From contig JAGPYM010000009.1 of assembly GCA_020736575.1 (NCBI GenBank), forward strand, positions 248,001-312,000: 64,000 nucleotides of DNA, in the 5' to 3' direction. This DNA is from Thelonectria olida (taxonomy: Eukaryota; Ascomycota; Sordariomycetes; Hypocreales; Nectriaceae). Below the pieces are notes generated by a model, which saw only the letters and a list, made by a program, of their open reading frames with translations, did no database searches and was not told the DNA's origin. A program made the position numbers and the translations under genes. How positions within the stretch are numbered: position 1 is the stretch's first letter; each line of letters opens with the position of its first letter. Below are positions 10,876 to 22,048 of the stretch, piece by piece.

Positions 10876-13800
10876 GCTTGTAGTGGGATGGGTGAGGTCT
10901 TTAAGACGGGTGGTCGCTAAGGTGATTTATGGAGAACAAAGAGAGCACCTATTCGAGTTTGTTAGGGATGCTGATATAGTTATGCAGGGGTGAGGTTGGT
11001 TTTGAGAGGCATTCAATGTCAGACTCTGAGACTTGCTTCCGTAAGCTGGACACAAGACCGGTTGATGTTCCCCGATCTCGAGTGGGCCATCGCCGATTGA
11101 GATGCTCGATTGGTAATTGGGCAGCTAGGGAGATCCCCGACGGTCCCCGACCAGAGTAGGCTACCCTACACCATAACTTATGGCCTGTCTTAAACTGCTC
11201 GCCCAGTACTGTAAGACGAAAAAACGCGAATTCCACAGTTAGCTGACGTATAAAGTACGAATCAACTAGAAGCAGGAATAGGTAGTCTGGACTGTCTCTT
11301 GTAATCCAATCGAGAAGTACCAACCTAATTCTACGCAGTTGAACTGAGCTTTGTCTGCTCATCAATGAGTCAACCCAAGCACACTTTACAGCACCAAATC
11401 ACAACTTGCCATGACTACCCAATCACATGGTTATTTGAGAATGTCCAATTACCACAACTTCTATAATTGGAAAGAAAGCGAGCAATGCAGTATCGTTTAA
11501 TTATCCTAAAATCATCTCTCAACTTTCCCTGGCCAAATGCCATCATGGTCTGGGCTTCCAGAGCTGACCTGCATGCCAGCTCGGACTGGGCCATCCCTGT
11601 CTGACAGAAAAGCTTGTGGCCGCTGTTGCTATTCATAGAACGCAACCCTCCACGACCCCTCTGCAAGCCGAGCGCCCGCACCCAATGGTCAATTTGTTGG
11701 AGGCGAGGGGCACGTCACACGTTGCTTTATTAGATGCAGCTACTGTGTGTATGTACAGGACGGTACATAGTCAAGCACGCTGCGTGTTTTCGGCACGACA
11801 CGGCAAGGCAACCTACGTTGATTCAAGCTGAGAAAGAGGCTGTGTGTGAGAGAGAGAACGGGGAATGATGAATGCATGGCCTGTTTGAGTTCATTGGAAC
11901 ACGGGAGCGACATGGGACGATTGAACCTTGTCCTTTCGGGGTCTGCCAGGAACACAGAAGCTTTGATGCGAGACCAGAAGGAGGCAAAACTCGATCCATT
12001 TATCGATCCATTTTCATTTCACGCTGAAGCGATCGCCATCTCTTTGTGTCTATTTGTAGGGTTGCAGGTTGCTCACTTGTTTTACTGGGATCTCATGCCC
12101 ACAGCCACAATCTATGTCTTCAGTCAGCCGTCCGAAGTATATCAAATCTTGCAGGCCCTTCCAATGACGATGAAGGTATGTATATCAGCCCCCAAATATA
12201 CCGGGCCGATCTTACCACTTCACCGACGCACTAACAAGGCATCTCGCTGACGGCTACGCCTCGATCATCTCCATTCTCCACTCCTCGAGTTGTCGACCAA
12301 CTCACTCCTCGAGTTTCCCCCCCGGCTTGAAAGCACAGCCCCGTTCTCGAACGCCGCCACCCGCCATTTGTTTCCACATCCCGCCTGCTGCAGCTTGAGA
12401 AAGTGCTGACTGCGAAGGTGAATGGACCAGCAACAAGAGGAGGGGTACATGTGAACCATGCTCTCACATGGGAAAAGAAGAAAGTCACACTCATCACGCT
12501 CACTTCCAGCCTTGGCGAGCTGCTGTTGTCTGCCTCCAGAGTTGCCAATGAGTTGGTTGGCCATTAACTACTGGACGCTAGAAGTGAAGCTATTGGGACA
12601 TATTTCAGTGCTAGTCTAGCCCCTTTCTGCCTCGTACCGAAAGCTGACTCTAATCCCAGCTGTGAATACCCCAGTTGAAGCCAACTCACATGGAATTCGA
12701 GCTTGATCAACCGTCCACTGGGTATGAGTGACGGCGGACGGCGTGCAGGGAGAGTATCGCATGAGAGGAGTAAGCGGCTCTTGCCACAATGTGATGCATG
12801 AATCTGAGGTTGCCTTGCTCTTCTTGGGAGGAGGCCAACTAACTTAGATGAAGGGTCTCACTGAGCTCATCGCCGCTTTTACGAGGCTGGCCGATTCAAG
12901 CTGTCGAGAAAGGAGAGCTGATGTATTTCGTACGCTCGTTGAGGCTTCTCAGCCCTATCGTATCTGCAGTTACCCTTGACGTGGACTACATAACCTTGTC
13001 GTAACTTCTCGATCAAGGCTCTTCTCAAGGTAACGTTTCCTGACCAAGTGGTTAGAGGACCAATACGTGGCTAACTACCTTAGGTAGGGGTTTCGGGTCC
13101 TGTCCTGACAATATTTCACTCAGCTCGAAGGAGGCGGGCATGTAGTCTAGGTACTCGGAGAGTTCACAATATTGTTCTTGTCTAGGTGCCTGACGTTCCT
13201 GGGCTCAACCGCACGCATACGTATCTATAGCGTATACCATAGAGTACCACGAGTAAAAATGCTTGTTGAGGACATCCATCGCGAATACTGCCTTGTGCTC
13301 ATACGCTTCTGACAGCGCCCACGTGCTCTTGATGTTGGTAAGACTGTAAGAGCGGCAGCTGAGCTAAACCCAAAACACACCCGAGTCCCTTGGTCCCTTC
13401 GTATCTTTCGGGGCTCGGGTAAGGAGCCAGGGGACTAAACTTCGAAGGAGCCACCGGAGGTTTAGAAACTTTACGCACCTTCCCTCAAGGCCCTGAGCTG
13501 GGTGAGGTGGTGAGTCCTTCCCCCTCCTGCCCGCCGAAATGGAGCCAGCCCGAGCCAGCCCGCGCCAGGGTTCCCGCCAAACCCACCGGACTCGCAGGGA
13601 TGAATGAGGAGGGGCGACGTCAGCCCGACAAGCTTGAAGGACACTTCAGGTGCAACGTCCCCCTCCACCAGCCCACCTCAGGGCATCTCCAGGACGTTCA
13701 GCACATCCGGAGCCCTGCGCAAATCTTCAGTGAGGCTGCCGCTGCCCCTCCCCGAACAAGAGACACCTAAACCCCAAAGGTGCCGTCTTTCGTGTCGGCG

Positions 13801-14000
13801 CCTCCATCCATCCAATCCACCCCCAACAACAACGTCACCCTCGAACCGTGCAGGCCTCGAATTCTCTCTTCCCTCTCTTCCTCTCTCTTTGTCCGTCCAG
13901 CCCCCTCAAGCGAAAAGACAACCTCCCGGATCTCCCATCCCACAGGTTTCGCCCGTCCCTATCAACCGTCGCCAATCCCTTCGTTGATTGAGGATCGAGG
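10876..14000. other. 3.1 kb gene-poor region upstream of the Gln-rich protein gene
   Basis: Small overlapping frames occur on both strands, none with splice-consistent extension or similarity I recognise. The last 500 nt (about 13500-14000) are strongly C/T-rich and probably form the leader of the Gln-rich protein gene. Nothing else can be assigned. Confidence 0.45.
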
Positions 14001-14126
14001 ATGCCCAGCTTATTTGGCAGACACAGCAACCGGTCCCAGCATGCCCTCGTCGAACCTCAGACGTCGAGGAGCGGAAACGCTGGGAGGCAGGGCGCGAGTG
14101 TGAATGCGACACCAGCGACGGCGGAG

Positions 14127-14163
<37 letters not shown>

Positions 14164-17100
14164 TGCAACAGCAGCAGCACCAGCGACAGCAGAGCCAGTC
14201 TAGCCAGCAGCAGCAGCAGCAGCAGCAGACGCAGCACCAGCGCCAGCTGAGCCAGAACCACCCACAGCACCTGTCCATGGTGGACGAGGCTGAATTAGCC
14301 GCCCACAGCGCTGGCACAAGCACCAACGCCCACTCAATCGCAACCCCCCATTCAGCCTTGTCGTCGTCCCATAATACCGCCTATAGCTCCAGCGAGTCGT
14401 TTGATTCACGACAGCCCGCTCCGCCTCTTCATCTTCAACAGCAGCCTCCGCAGCCGCAATCTCTTCAGCAGCAGCAAGGAGCGCAGCAAACGCTTCCTCA
14501 CCATCCCCTCCTTCCGCCCCAGCATCAGCAACAATCTCAATCGCAGCAGCAATTTCAGCAGCCCCCGCCGCTCTCACCATCCCCCTCCACCGCCTCCGCC
14601 GCCCCTCCCCCGCCGCACATCTACAACTCGCCGTCGGCCGCTAGCAGTACCAACGTTGCCATCAACAACTCGCCCTCTCTTCACCAGAGCCCGAACCCGA
14701 ATATTCACGGCGTCGGTCCTTCTTCTGGTTTTGATGGAAGCCATTCCCACCAAGACTTTTCCGATCGTGCTGCCGTTCTAGGTCGTTCTCAAAGCATCCG
14801 TTATAGTACCCACACTTCGCAGCAACAACCTGGTCTGCCCTACAGCATCGCCACCTCCTCTGTCGACGACCTGAACAGCAACATCAGCTACGGCCACGTT
14901 CAGGGCCCGGTTTCCTCTCAGCCGCAGCAAGGCCAGCCAACCCAGCAGAACCAGCAGGGCCAGCAAGAGAAAAAGTCGACCCGTAGTAGATTGATTAGGG
15001 GCATCTTCGGGTCTGGTCATAATAAAGGTTCCCATCCTGACCAGCAACAGCAACAGCAGGACCAGCACCATCACCGAATCAGCATCGGTCACAGCCATCA
15101 ACCGTCCTCGGACAACACCAGCGGAAGCGGCCTGGGTCGCAGACAGTCTACAAACAAGAGGGTGAGCAAACCACCACCGCCCTCCATCCAAACCTCGATT
15201 TCGCAGCTTGATAGCGGCAGCAGTCTTGGTCATCCTCCATCTGTCGCTTCCTCTCCCTCTCCATCCTACTCTCAGTCTCAATCCCATTTTCACTCTCGTT
15301 CACCGTCTCATCCCTATCCTCACACACAGTCCCACTCCCGCTCACCATCCCAATCCTTCACTCCCACAAATAGCCAACCCCAATCAGCCACGGCCCAGGC
15401 CCAGGTCCAGACCCCATTCCAAGCCCAAGCCGCCCAAACCCAACCCCAAACACAGACCCCCGGCCTCGATTGGCACCCGCTGCCAGCCCAAGCCCGTTCC
15501 CGCACCTTCGCTGCTGACGCTCAGCCTGCCCCTTACTTCTCACACACTCCCCTCCTCCAAGGTCAAGACGACGTTGATGAGTACTATTCCACACACGAGT
15601 CTAATTCCCATCCTCCGTCGCAGAATTCTCGCATCCCCAGCACCATCCGACAGGTGTCTGCTCCTCCCGAGTTGGACCCTCCCTTCGACGACGTCGCTTA
15701 CCACCAACACGAGGCCCCGCCCCAGCAGCAGCCGCCCCAGCAACAGCAGCAGCAACAGCAACAGCAGCAGCAGCCGCCGCCGCAACCCCACGTTCAAGTG
15801 CACCCTCAAGACCAACAACAATCGCAGCCTCATTACGACGCGGGCGCATACGACCAACAACCCTCGCCACAGCATCCACCTCAGGGTTACACATTTGCCC
15901 CTCCTCCTCAACACCAGCAGCCGCAACAACAACAGTATTCCCCTGGTGGTTACCAAGGTGGGGAATCCAGGATTGCAAACACTCACCTGGGTCCTAGCTC
16001 CCGTCAGCCCAACCCTGAAACAGTTTCCCAGTTCTCGCATGAGTCTCCGATAACCGATTCGGATCAACGTTCTGCCCATTTGCATTCCGCACACACTTCA
16101 CCGGCAGTGAATCACGCTGTCTACGTACACAATCAAGACTCTACCCCGAGCCTCCCCCCCGTCCAGCAGACTACCCCACAGGTCCAGCAACAATCGGGCA
16201 TGGCACCACCCGCCGGAGGTCCCCCGCCATCCCGCCGTAACGACACTGATCAAGCACTCCGCGGACAAGTCGACGTTCCTGGTGGCCCGCCCCCCGCATA
16301 CCGTCATAGCAACGCACCATTGAACACCATGAACCCTCTGCCACCGGTTCCTGGACAGGCTCCTGGACAGGTGCCTCAACAGGCACCCGGGCAGCCAGGC
16401 CAACCGCCCGTCTACCGGAGCGAACGTCCCCCTCAATTTGAAGGCCAGAAGCCAATTGAGCAGGGACGTGACAGCCCCCAACCCGCATCTGCTGTCCCCA
16501 GCGACTCCAATGAAGGAGACAAGGCATTCAAGGACTTGTGTGAGTGACGATAAGTCTAGTTTTGGTTAAGTGGTGGGAATGTTTTATTGACTTGTTGGCA
16601 GTGACCAAGTACAAGAATGTCAAACGCCTCTACTTCGATGGCAAGTCTCAGATCGAGGCCCTTAGTGGCCAGGTCGAGCAGCTCCAAAATGCCGTGGCCA
16701 ACCAACGTATGTCGCAGTCGCGAACAGCTCTTGACGACAGTGAATACGCGACTCGTTTCAACCGACTCAACGGTGCCATTAATAACCTGTCATTTAACAT
16801 TCGCAAGGACTGGCGGTGTGTGCCCCAGTGGCTCGATAAGTGTGTCAGCCCTGATGGACTCAAGACTGGCAAGCAAGAGATGACGGCTGTCGGACGAGCC
16901 GTCATCTCGCGGTGGCTGGTGGAGGAAGTATTCAACAAGTGCTTCCACCCTGGCTTGGAGCCTACCTTGAGCCAGCATCTCAAGGAGATCGAACTCAGCA
17001 TCCGCCACAACGCCTACACAATGAGCAGCCAAGAGGAATTTGACGCCCTCACGAGCAAGGTTGTTAGCTGGCGCATGACGACCCTCGAGGGTTTGAACCG

Positions 17101-17647
17101 ACAGCTCAACTCGAACGCGACAGCTGACAACCGCACTCTGTTTACGGATAAGGCGACTAGCAACCTCACAGCTTGTCTTTACCAGTTTCTCAACAATCCC
17201 CCGCCTGCCGGTGTGGAGGGCAGCACATCTATGATTGTAGAGCTTGCGGTTGGAATTGCGGCCAACTTGCCTTTGGAGAGTCGAGATGTCGCCATTTCGT
17301 ATCCTTTACCTGGAGACATTGTACAGCCGCATCTGATGGAAGTGGAAAAGACACCGTTGCCGCCCCTGGATCACAAGGAAGAGGGTGATGGCGACAAAGA
17401 CGCCGAAGGAGACAAGGACAAGAATCGAACTGAGAAGCCCAAGACCGGTACGTTCAAAACTGCACCCAAGCCCGGTGCAGTCGGGAGGGAGAACAGTGAA
17501 GTTTCAACTAGCGGAATGACGGATACTGACGTGGAAGGACATTCAGCGCTACTCAATGATCCTAGCAGGGTACGATTTGCGGGATTCATTGCGCTGGAGG
17601 TGAGGGGACGGCAAGTGTTGATGAAGGCGCCAGTGTGGACCATTTAG
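14001..17647 (+). CDS. Gln/Pro/Ser-rich protein with conserved C-terminal domain, 1194 aa
   Basis: Exons 14001-16539 and 16602-17647, with a 62-nt intron. The first ~840 residues are low complexity: Gln tracts (11 CAG codons at 14130-14162; more near 14205 and 15720-15775), His/Gln, Pro/Gln and Ser/Pro stretches, typical of disordered regions. After the intron, a conserved-looking helical region of about 250 residues begins (KYKNVKRLYFD, TRFNRLNGAINNLSFNIRKDWR, AVGRAVISRWLVEEVF, MIVELAVGIAANLPLESRDV). The end is acidic and then short and globular (FAGFIALEVRGRQVLMKAP). I have seen similar C-termini in fungal hypothetical proteins but cannot name a function. The start is the first ATG, in frame with the Gln region; a stop lies upstream in this frame. 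Confidence 0.82.
14130..14228 (+). repeat. CAG trinucleotide arrays in coding sequence
   Basis: Eleven uninterrupted CAG codons (14130-14162), then a broken CAG/CAA/CAC stretch, then eight more CAG codons (14205-14228). All are read as glutamine in the overlying gene, so length changes would stay in frame. Confidence 0.9.
15716..15785 (+). repeat. Second CAG/CAA tract in the Gln-rich gene
   Basis: Interrupted CAG/CAA codons flanked by CCG/CCC proline codons, encoding a Pro-Gln-Pro block in the disordered part of the protein. Confidence 0.85.
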
Positions 17648-18863
17648 GGAGGGTCAGCAGTAACGCAAAATATCAAACAACGCATGCGAGGGAAGACGAC
17701 ATGAGCAACCTGGTGGTCAGAGCTTTTGGAGTTGGGAGATTCTGTGGCAAGCATAGCTTGGCGGCCTAGACAAGAAGACCCTCAGAGAGTCGAGACGGAG
17801 AGGGAGATAGGGAGACAGGGAGAAGGAACATCCCAAATGTGCATGGCGACATGTTGCAGCCACGGTCTGATTGATCATGTATGGGTTGATGTTGGTTTAA
17901 AGTTACGAAAGTTTAAGGTAAATGATGGGATGATGAAGGATATATATTTCTTTACCTATTAACGATGACTTTGGAGTGCAAGGCTTTCTGTGCGGCCAAT
18001 GAGCAGCTTGATTGATCTGCGGTCCATAATCATGTCATTTGATGTCTACGTATCTGATTTGACCCTAGTTAGTTGATCTCGAATATTCGGATCGCTTGAT
18101 GATGACGGGGATTGGTTGATTGAGGAAACACGGAACGACGAAAGAGACGGAGGGTAACCTGGTTGGACTCGAGGCACGTTGGCGATTGATCTCTTATTAT
18201 CCTACATATATACAGTACCCCATTTAAACCACAATGCAGGCAAGTAATCAGGCTGATGGTGGGCACGTCATGATGGATTCGTTGGTACTTGCCGAATTAG
18301 TCTGCTACTCAGGATGAGTCGAAGTTGACGAGGCATTCTTTTGGGCAAGGTAGAAGAGTTTGGTGGGGAGACTCTGCTCCACCAGCCACAATCGGAAAAT
18401 GAGAGGAAGAGTCATCCGGGGTAATTGTAAGCAGGGGTAATGTAAAGCCAGATTCTCAATTGTTCATAGGGCGGAAATGAAACAGGCGAAAAAAAAACCA
18501 GAAGAGTCATTGTTTCATGCAAATCGAAGTGGCGATGCTGACTCACTGAGCCACCTCCACCAAAGCTGTCGTACGCCAGAGGAAAGACTGACTTCCTGGG
18601 TGGACCCTTCCATGGCCTAGCAGCTAAGCTTCAGTGGGAAGCAGCGACCCTGGGAGCCCTTCATGAATCTTACATAAAGGCGGGCAGAAGCTTTCCACTT
18701 TCTGAGGGGCAGAAAAAAACCTCCCATCTCATCCGCGCCTTTCAATTGCGACTTCACCAACTTCATCAACTCAGCTCTATTTACAACTAGAGCATTTTCC
18801 CCCTTCTCAACCGTCAAAATCCTAGACATTTCGGCAACCGCGACTCAAACATCCTCTTCAATC
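17648..18863. other. Intergenic region between Gln-rich gene and eIF6
   Basis: 1.2 kb holding the 3' UTR of the upstream gene and the promoter and leader of eIF6. I see no gene. The last ~120 nt before the eIF6 ATG are C/T-rich and A-rich, as expected for a well-translated leader. Confidence 0.5.
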
Positions 18864-19850
18864 ATGGCTGTTCGCGCTCAGTTTGAGAACTCTAACGAGT
18901 ATGTTTTGCTTGCCCTTGTCACCTCGACATCATGCGAGAACCCCGCCCCCGCCTTGTCTTGGTTTTGCCTGCAGAATGCCCACGGACGGAGGCGTGCTTC
19001 TCTGTCTCGAGAGCGACGGGATATTCAAGATGAGAAGAAAACGAAGGGGAGGAATTTACAAACTAACTCTTGCTCTTCCTAGGGTTGGTGTTTTTGCCAC
19101 CTTGACAAATTCCTACGCTCTCGTTGCCCTTGGTGCTAGCGAGAACTTCTACAGGTTCGTACTTTTCCTTGATGGCCTCAACAATGCCTTGTCTCCCCCA
19201 ATACTGACTCTCATAGTGTCTTCGAGGCCGAACTCCAAGACGTCATCCCCACCGTTCGAACCACCATCGCCGGCACTCGTATCATCGGCCGTCTCACTGC
19301 TGGTAACCGCAAGGGTCTTCTCGTTCCCACCACCACCTCGGACCAGGAACTGCAGCACTTGCGGAATTCCCTCCCCGACTCGGTTAAGATCCAGCGCATC
19401 GAGGAGCGCCTTTCTGCTCTTGGCAACGTCATCGTCTCAAACGACCACATTGCACTCATCCACCCAGATCTTGAGCGAGAAACAGAGGAGATCATTGCCG
19501 ATGTGTTAGGTGTTGAAGTCTTCCGTCAAACTGTCGCTGACAATGTACTTGTCGGTTCCTACATGAGTCTCTCAAACCAAGGCGGTCTCGTCCATCCTAA
19601 GACGTCCATCCAGGACCAGGACGAGCTGTCTTCTCTTCTCCAGGTCCCCCTCGTTGCCGGCTCCGTGAACCGCGGTTCCAACGTGGTGGGTGCTGGCATG
19701 GTCGTCAACGACTGGCTCGCCGTGACGGGTCTCGACACGACCGCTACCGAGCTTAGTGTTATCGAGAGCGTCTTCCGCCTCGGCGAAGGCCAGGGTCCCA
19801 GCAACATCAACACCAACATGAAGGATACCATGGTTGAGAGTTTCTACTAA
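18864..19850 (+). CDS. TIF6: Eukaryotic translation initiation factor 6 (eIF6)
   Basis: Exons 18864-18898, 19083-19154 and 19217-19850 encode 246 residues, the usual length. The first intron is long for this window (184 nt), the second 62 nt. The protein begins [29 protein letters not shown], and contains [22 protein letters not shown]-like [51 protein letters not shown], and [16 protein letters not shown]. These are the pentein repeats of eIF6. It is needed for 60S biogenesis and blocks premature 40S joining until release by Efl1/Sdo1. It acts in nucleolus and cytoplasm. Confidence 0.97.
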
Positions 19851-20639
19851 ATCAACCTCATACAAAAAGTTGACAAACAAAATTCTCGAGCCTCCGCCTT
19901 CCTCCCACGTACACTGGGGAGTAGTTTGGAGTGCTCTTCTTCTTCCTGGTTATTTTCTCTCTCGGTTGCTACTTGGGAAAGCCTTGGTTTTTATGTCACA
20001 CGGGCCTGGTGTTGGGAACTGGATGGGTTTTATCTCTAGTTCAACGGATGATGCTTATAACGATTCGGGACGACTGTTTTGTCGAATCCCTTGAATGAGA
20101 CCCCCAGAGGGAAGGATATAGGGCCTGTCCAGAGTTGATACGCCCAGACTCTGGCCGTGATGCCCTCTTCATGTCACGGCCACACTACCTTTGGGATCTT
20201 TTTTGCTGGTTGTTGCATGGAAGGCGTTGCAATTTCAACTCGGCGACTGCTGTTTTCACCGACTTGGAAGAGGTTTCTAGAGGGCACAACTTTTAGCTAC
20301 TGCCGAACAATGCGAACATGACGACCTGCACTTTTCCCTCTTTTTTGTGATGATCGTCCAAAATGCCCCCTTCATCTTTGTCTTTTTGCTTTTGTCAGGC
20401 TCATGTATGAATTTATGATGAAGGTGTAGGCTGGCTACTGCCCCTCATCTCACCGCCTGCCGCTTTTGGTCAATAGCAAAACACCCCACCATGGAAACTT
20501 CCCTTCATATCGGCGCGACTGGAAATAGCTTCAAGTTTTGAATATCTAACTCTGACTTGTCTGAGCGTTTCACGACTGAATTACCCTTTGTAGTCCAATT
20601 GAATTACTCCTTGCGCCCAGAGGAAAAAAAGTTACACCA
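19851..20639. other. Intergenic region between eIF6 and EFM4-like gene
   Basis: 789 nt holding the 3' UTR of eIF6 and the promoter and leader of the next gene, both on the plus strand. No gene seen. Confidence 0.5.
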
Positions 20640-21486
20640 ATGTCGGACGACCAACCCCAACATCTCGAACCCTCCAAGCTCGGCACGAAGGAATAGTCAG
20701 TCCCCCTCCTCTCATTACACCCTCCCTCTCCTTGCCTTGAACCTGTTACCTTTCTTACCAAGAACCTCCAGCTGGGATACCCTCTACACCCGCGAAATCT
20801 CAAACCACGCCTCCGACCCCTCCGACATTGGCACCGTCTGGTTCGACGACTCAGACGCCGAGACCAAGATCCTCGACTTCCTCGACCGCCTCGCCTCCTC
20901 CGAACTCGACAACCTGCTCATCGACGACCTCGCCATCTCTCGCGACACCGCAAGCTTCCTCGACCTCGGCTGCGGAAACGGCTCGCTGCTCTTCGCCCTG
21001 CGCGAGGAAGGCTGGCCTGGCCGTGCGCTGGGCGTCGACTACAGCGCGCAAAGCGTCGCCCTCGCCCGGCAAGTCTCGGCGGCCAAATCGGCCTCCATCC
21101 CCGACGACCAGTCCGTCGAGTTCCAAGAATGGGACGTCCTCGCCGGACCTTTTGCAACGACGCTGAACGGCGCGCAGACCGACGGCTGGGACGTAGTGTT
21201 GGACAAGGGCACCTTTGACGCCATCTGCCTTAGCGACGAGAAAGACGCCCAGGGCCGGCGTCTCTGCGAGGGCTACCGCGACCGCGTGCTGCGGCTGGTG
21301 AAGAAGGGCGGCATCTTCCTGGTGACGAGTTGCAATTGGACCGAGACGGAGTTGAAGGGGTGGTTCGAGCGCAAAGAGCGAGTTGACGAGGGCTTCGACT
21401 TGGCGGGGAGGGTAGAGTACAAGACGTTTAGCTTTGGGGGAGCCAAGGGACAGACGATTAGTACTCTGTGTTTCCGCAAGGCATAG
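20640..21486 (+). CDS. EFM4: Protein-lysine N-methyltransferase, EFM4 type
   Basis: Exons 20640-20695 and 20772-21486 with a 76-nt intron, 256 residues. The N-terminus MSDDQPQHLEPSKLGTKE-YWDTLYTREI is the conserved lead-in of the EFM4/METTL10 family. The seven-beta-strand methyltransferase core follows: GTVWFDD, motif I FLDLGCGNGSLLF, GVDYSAQSV, DVVLDKGTFDAICLS, VKKGGIFLVTSCNWTETEL. In yeast the enzyme methylates eEF1A at a single lysine using S-adenosylmethionine, in the cytoplasm. The exon-1 start is preferred over the upstream open frame because the TKEYWDTLY join is characteristic. Together with eIF6 it forms a tandem pair of translation-related genes, though no shared transcript is implied. 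Confidence 0.9.
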
Positions 21487-22048
21487 ATGGATGAGCTGGG
21501 CTCGTCAAAAAGCAACGAGGCCAAAAAGACAAGTAAAAGATGCCCCCCCGGACTGAGCTGAACCTTTCTCCTCCATGCTTTCTTCCCTCCTAAATCACAT
21601 TCAATGTGCTGTGCCACCAGCACCTAATGAACTGCAAATACCATTCACTTCATCTGCTCTGTAAGCTCGGCATATCATACAACGGTATTCTGCTATAGCA
21701 ACCAGTCGACATCTGCATCGTTGTGGCTCTAGTTTCAACACCAACACCGCGTAAAATCCCCTGTCTTTGCTGGTTGCTTCCCAACTCAACCTCCCTCTTC
21801 CCACTTATGTTCTTCTTGGTTTTCATGTCCTTTTTTTTTTCCATTCCTGTCTCGCAAACAATTCGATGCCTAAGTGAGTATCCATCGGTCCCCACCAAGG
21901 CCGTGCAAGCCCCAACTTCTAGTATGCAATGCGCCACCGGACGGTTCCATGCCCTTCTGGCCACGGCCACAGCGTCGTAAAAGATAAAGAACGGGGGAAA
22001 CGGACTATTCTGTCGTGGCAGCTAGAATTGCTTCATTACGTCTCTCAT
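21487..22048. other. Convergent 3' intergenic region
   Basis: 562 nt between the stops of the EFM4-like gene (plus) and the PP2A scaffold (minus). It is C/T-rich with short A/T runs. Presumably two 3' UTRs; no gene seen. Confidence 0.5.

Noticed and set aside
10876..13500. Possible gene at 11846-12250 (plus, 134 codons)
   Set aside because: No homology, no intron-supported extension, and no start context beyond chance.
15208..16053. 281-codon plus frame inside the Gln-rich gene
   Set aside because: Alternative frame of CAG/CCA-rich DNA; yields Pro/Ser/Arg low-complexity sequence.
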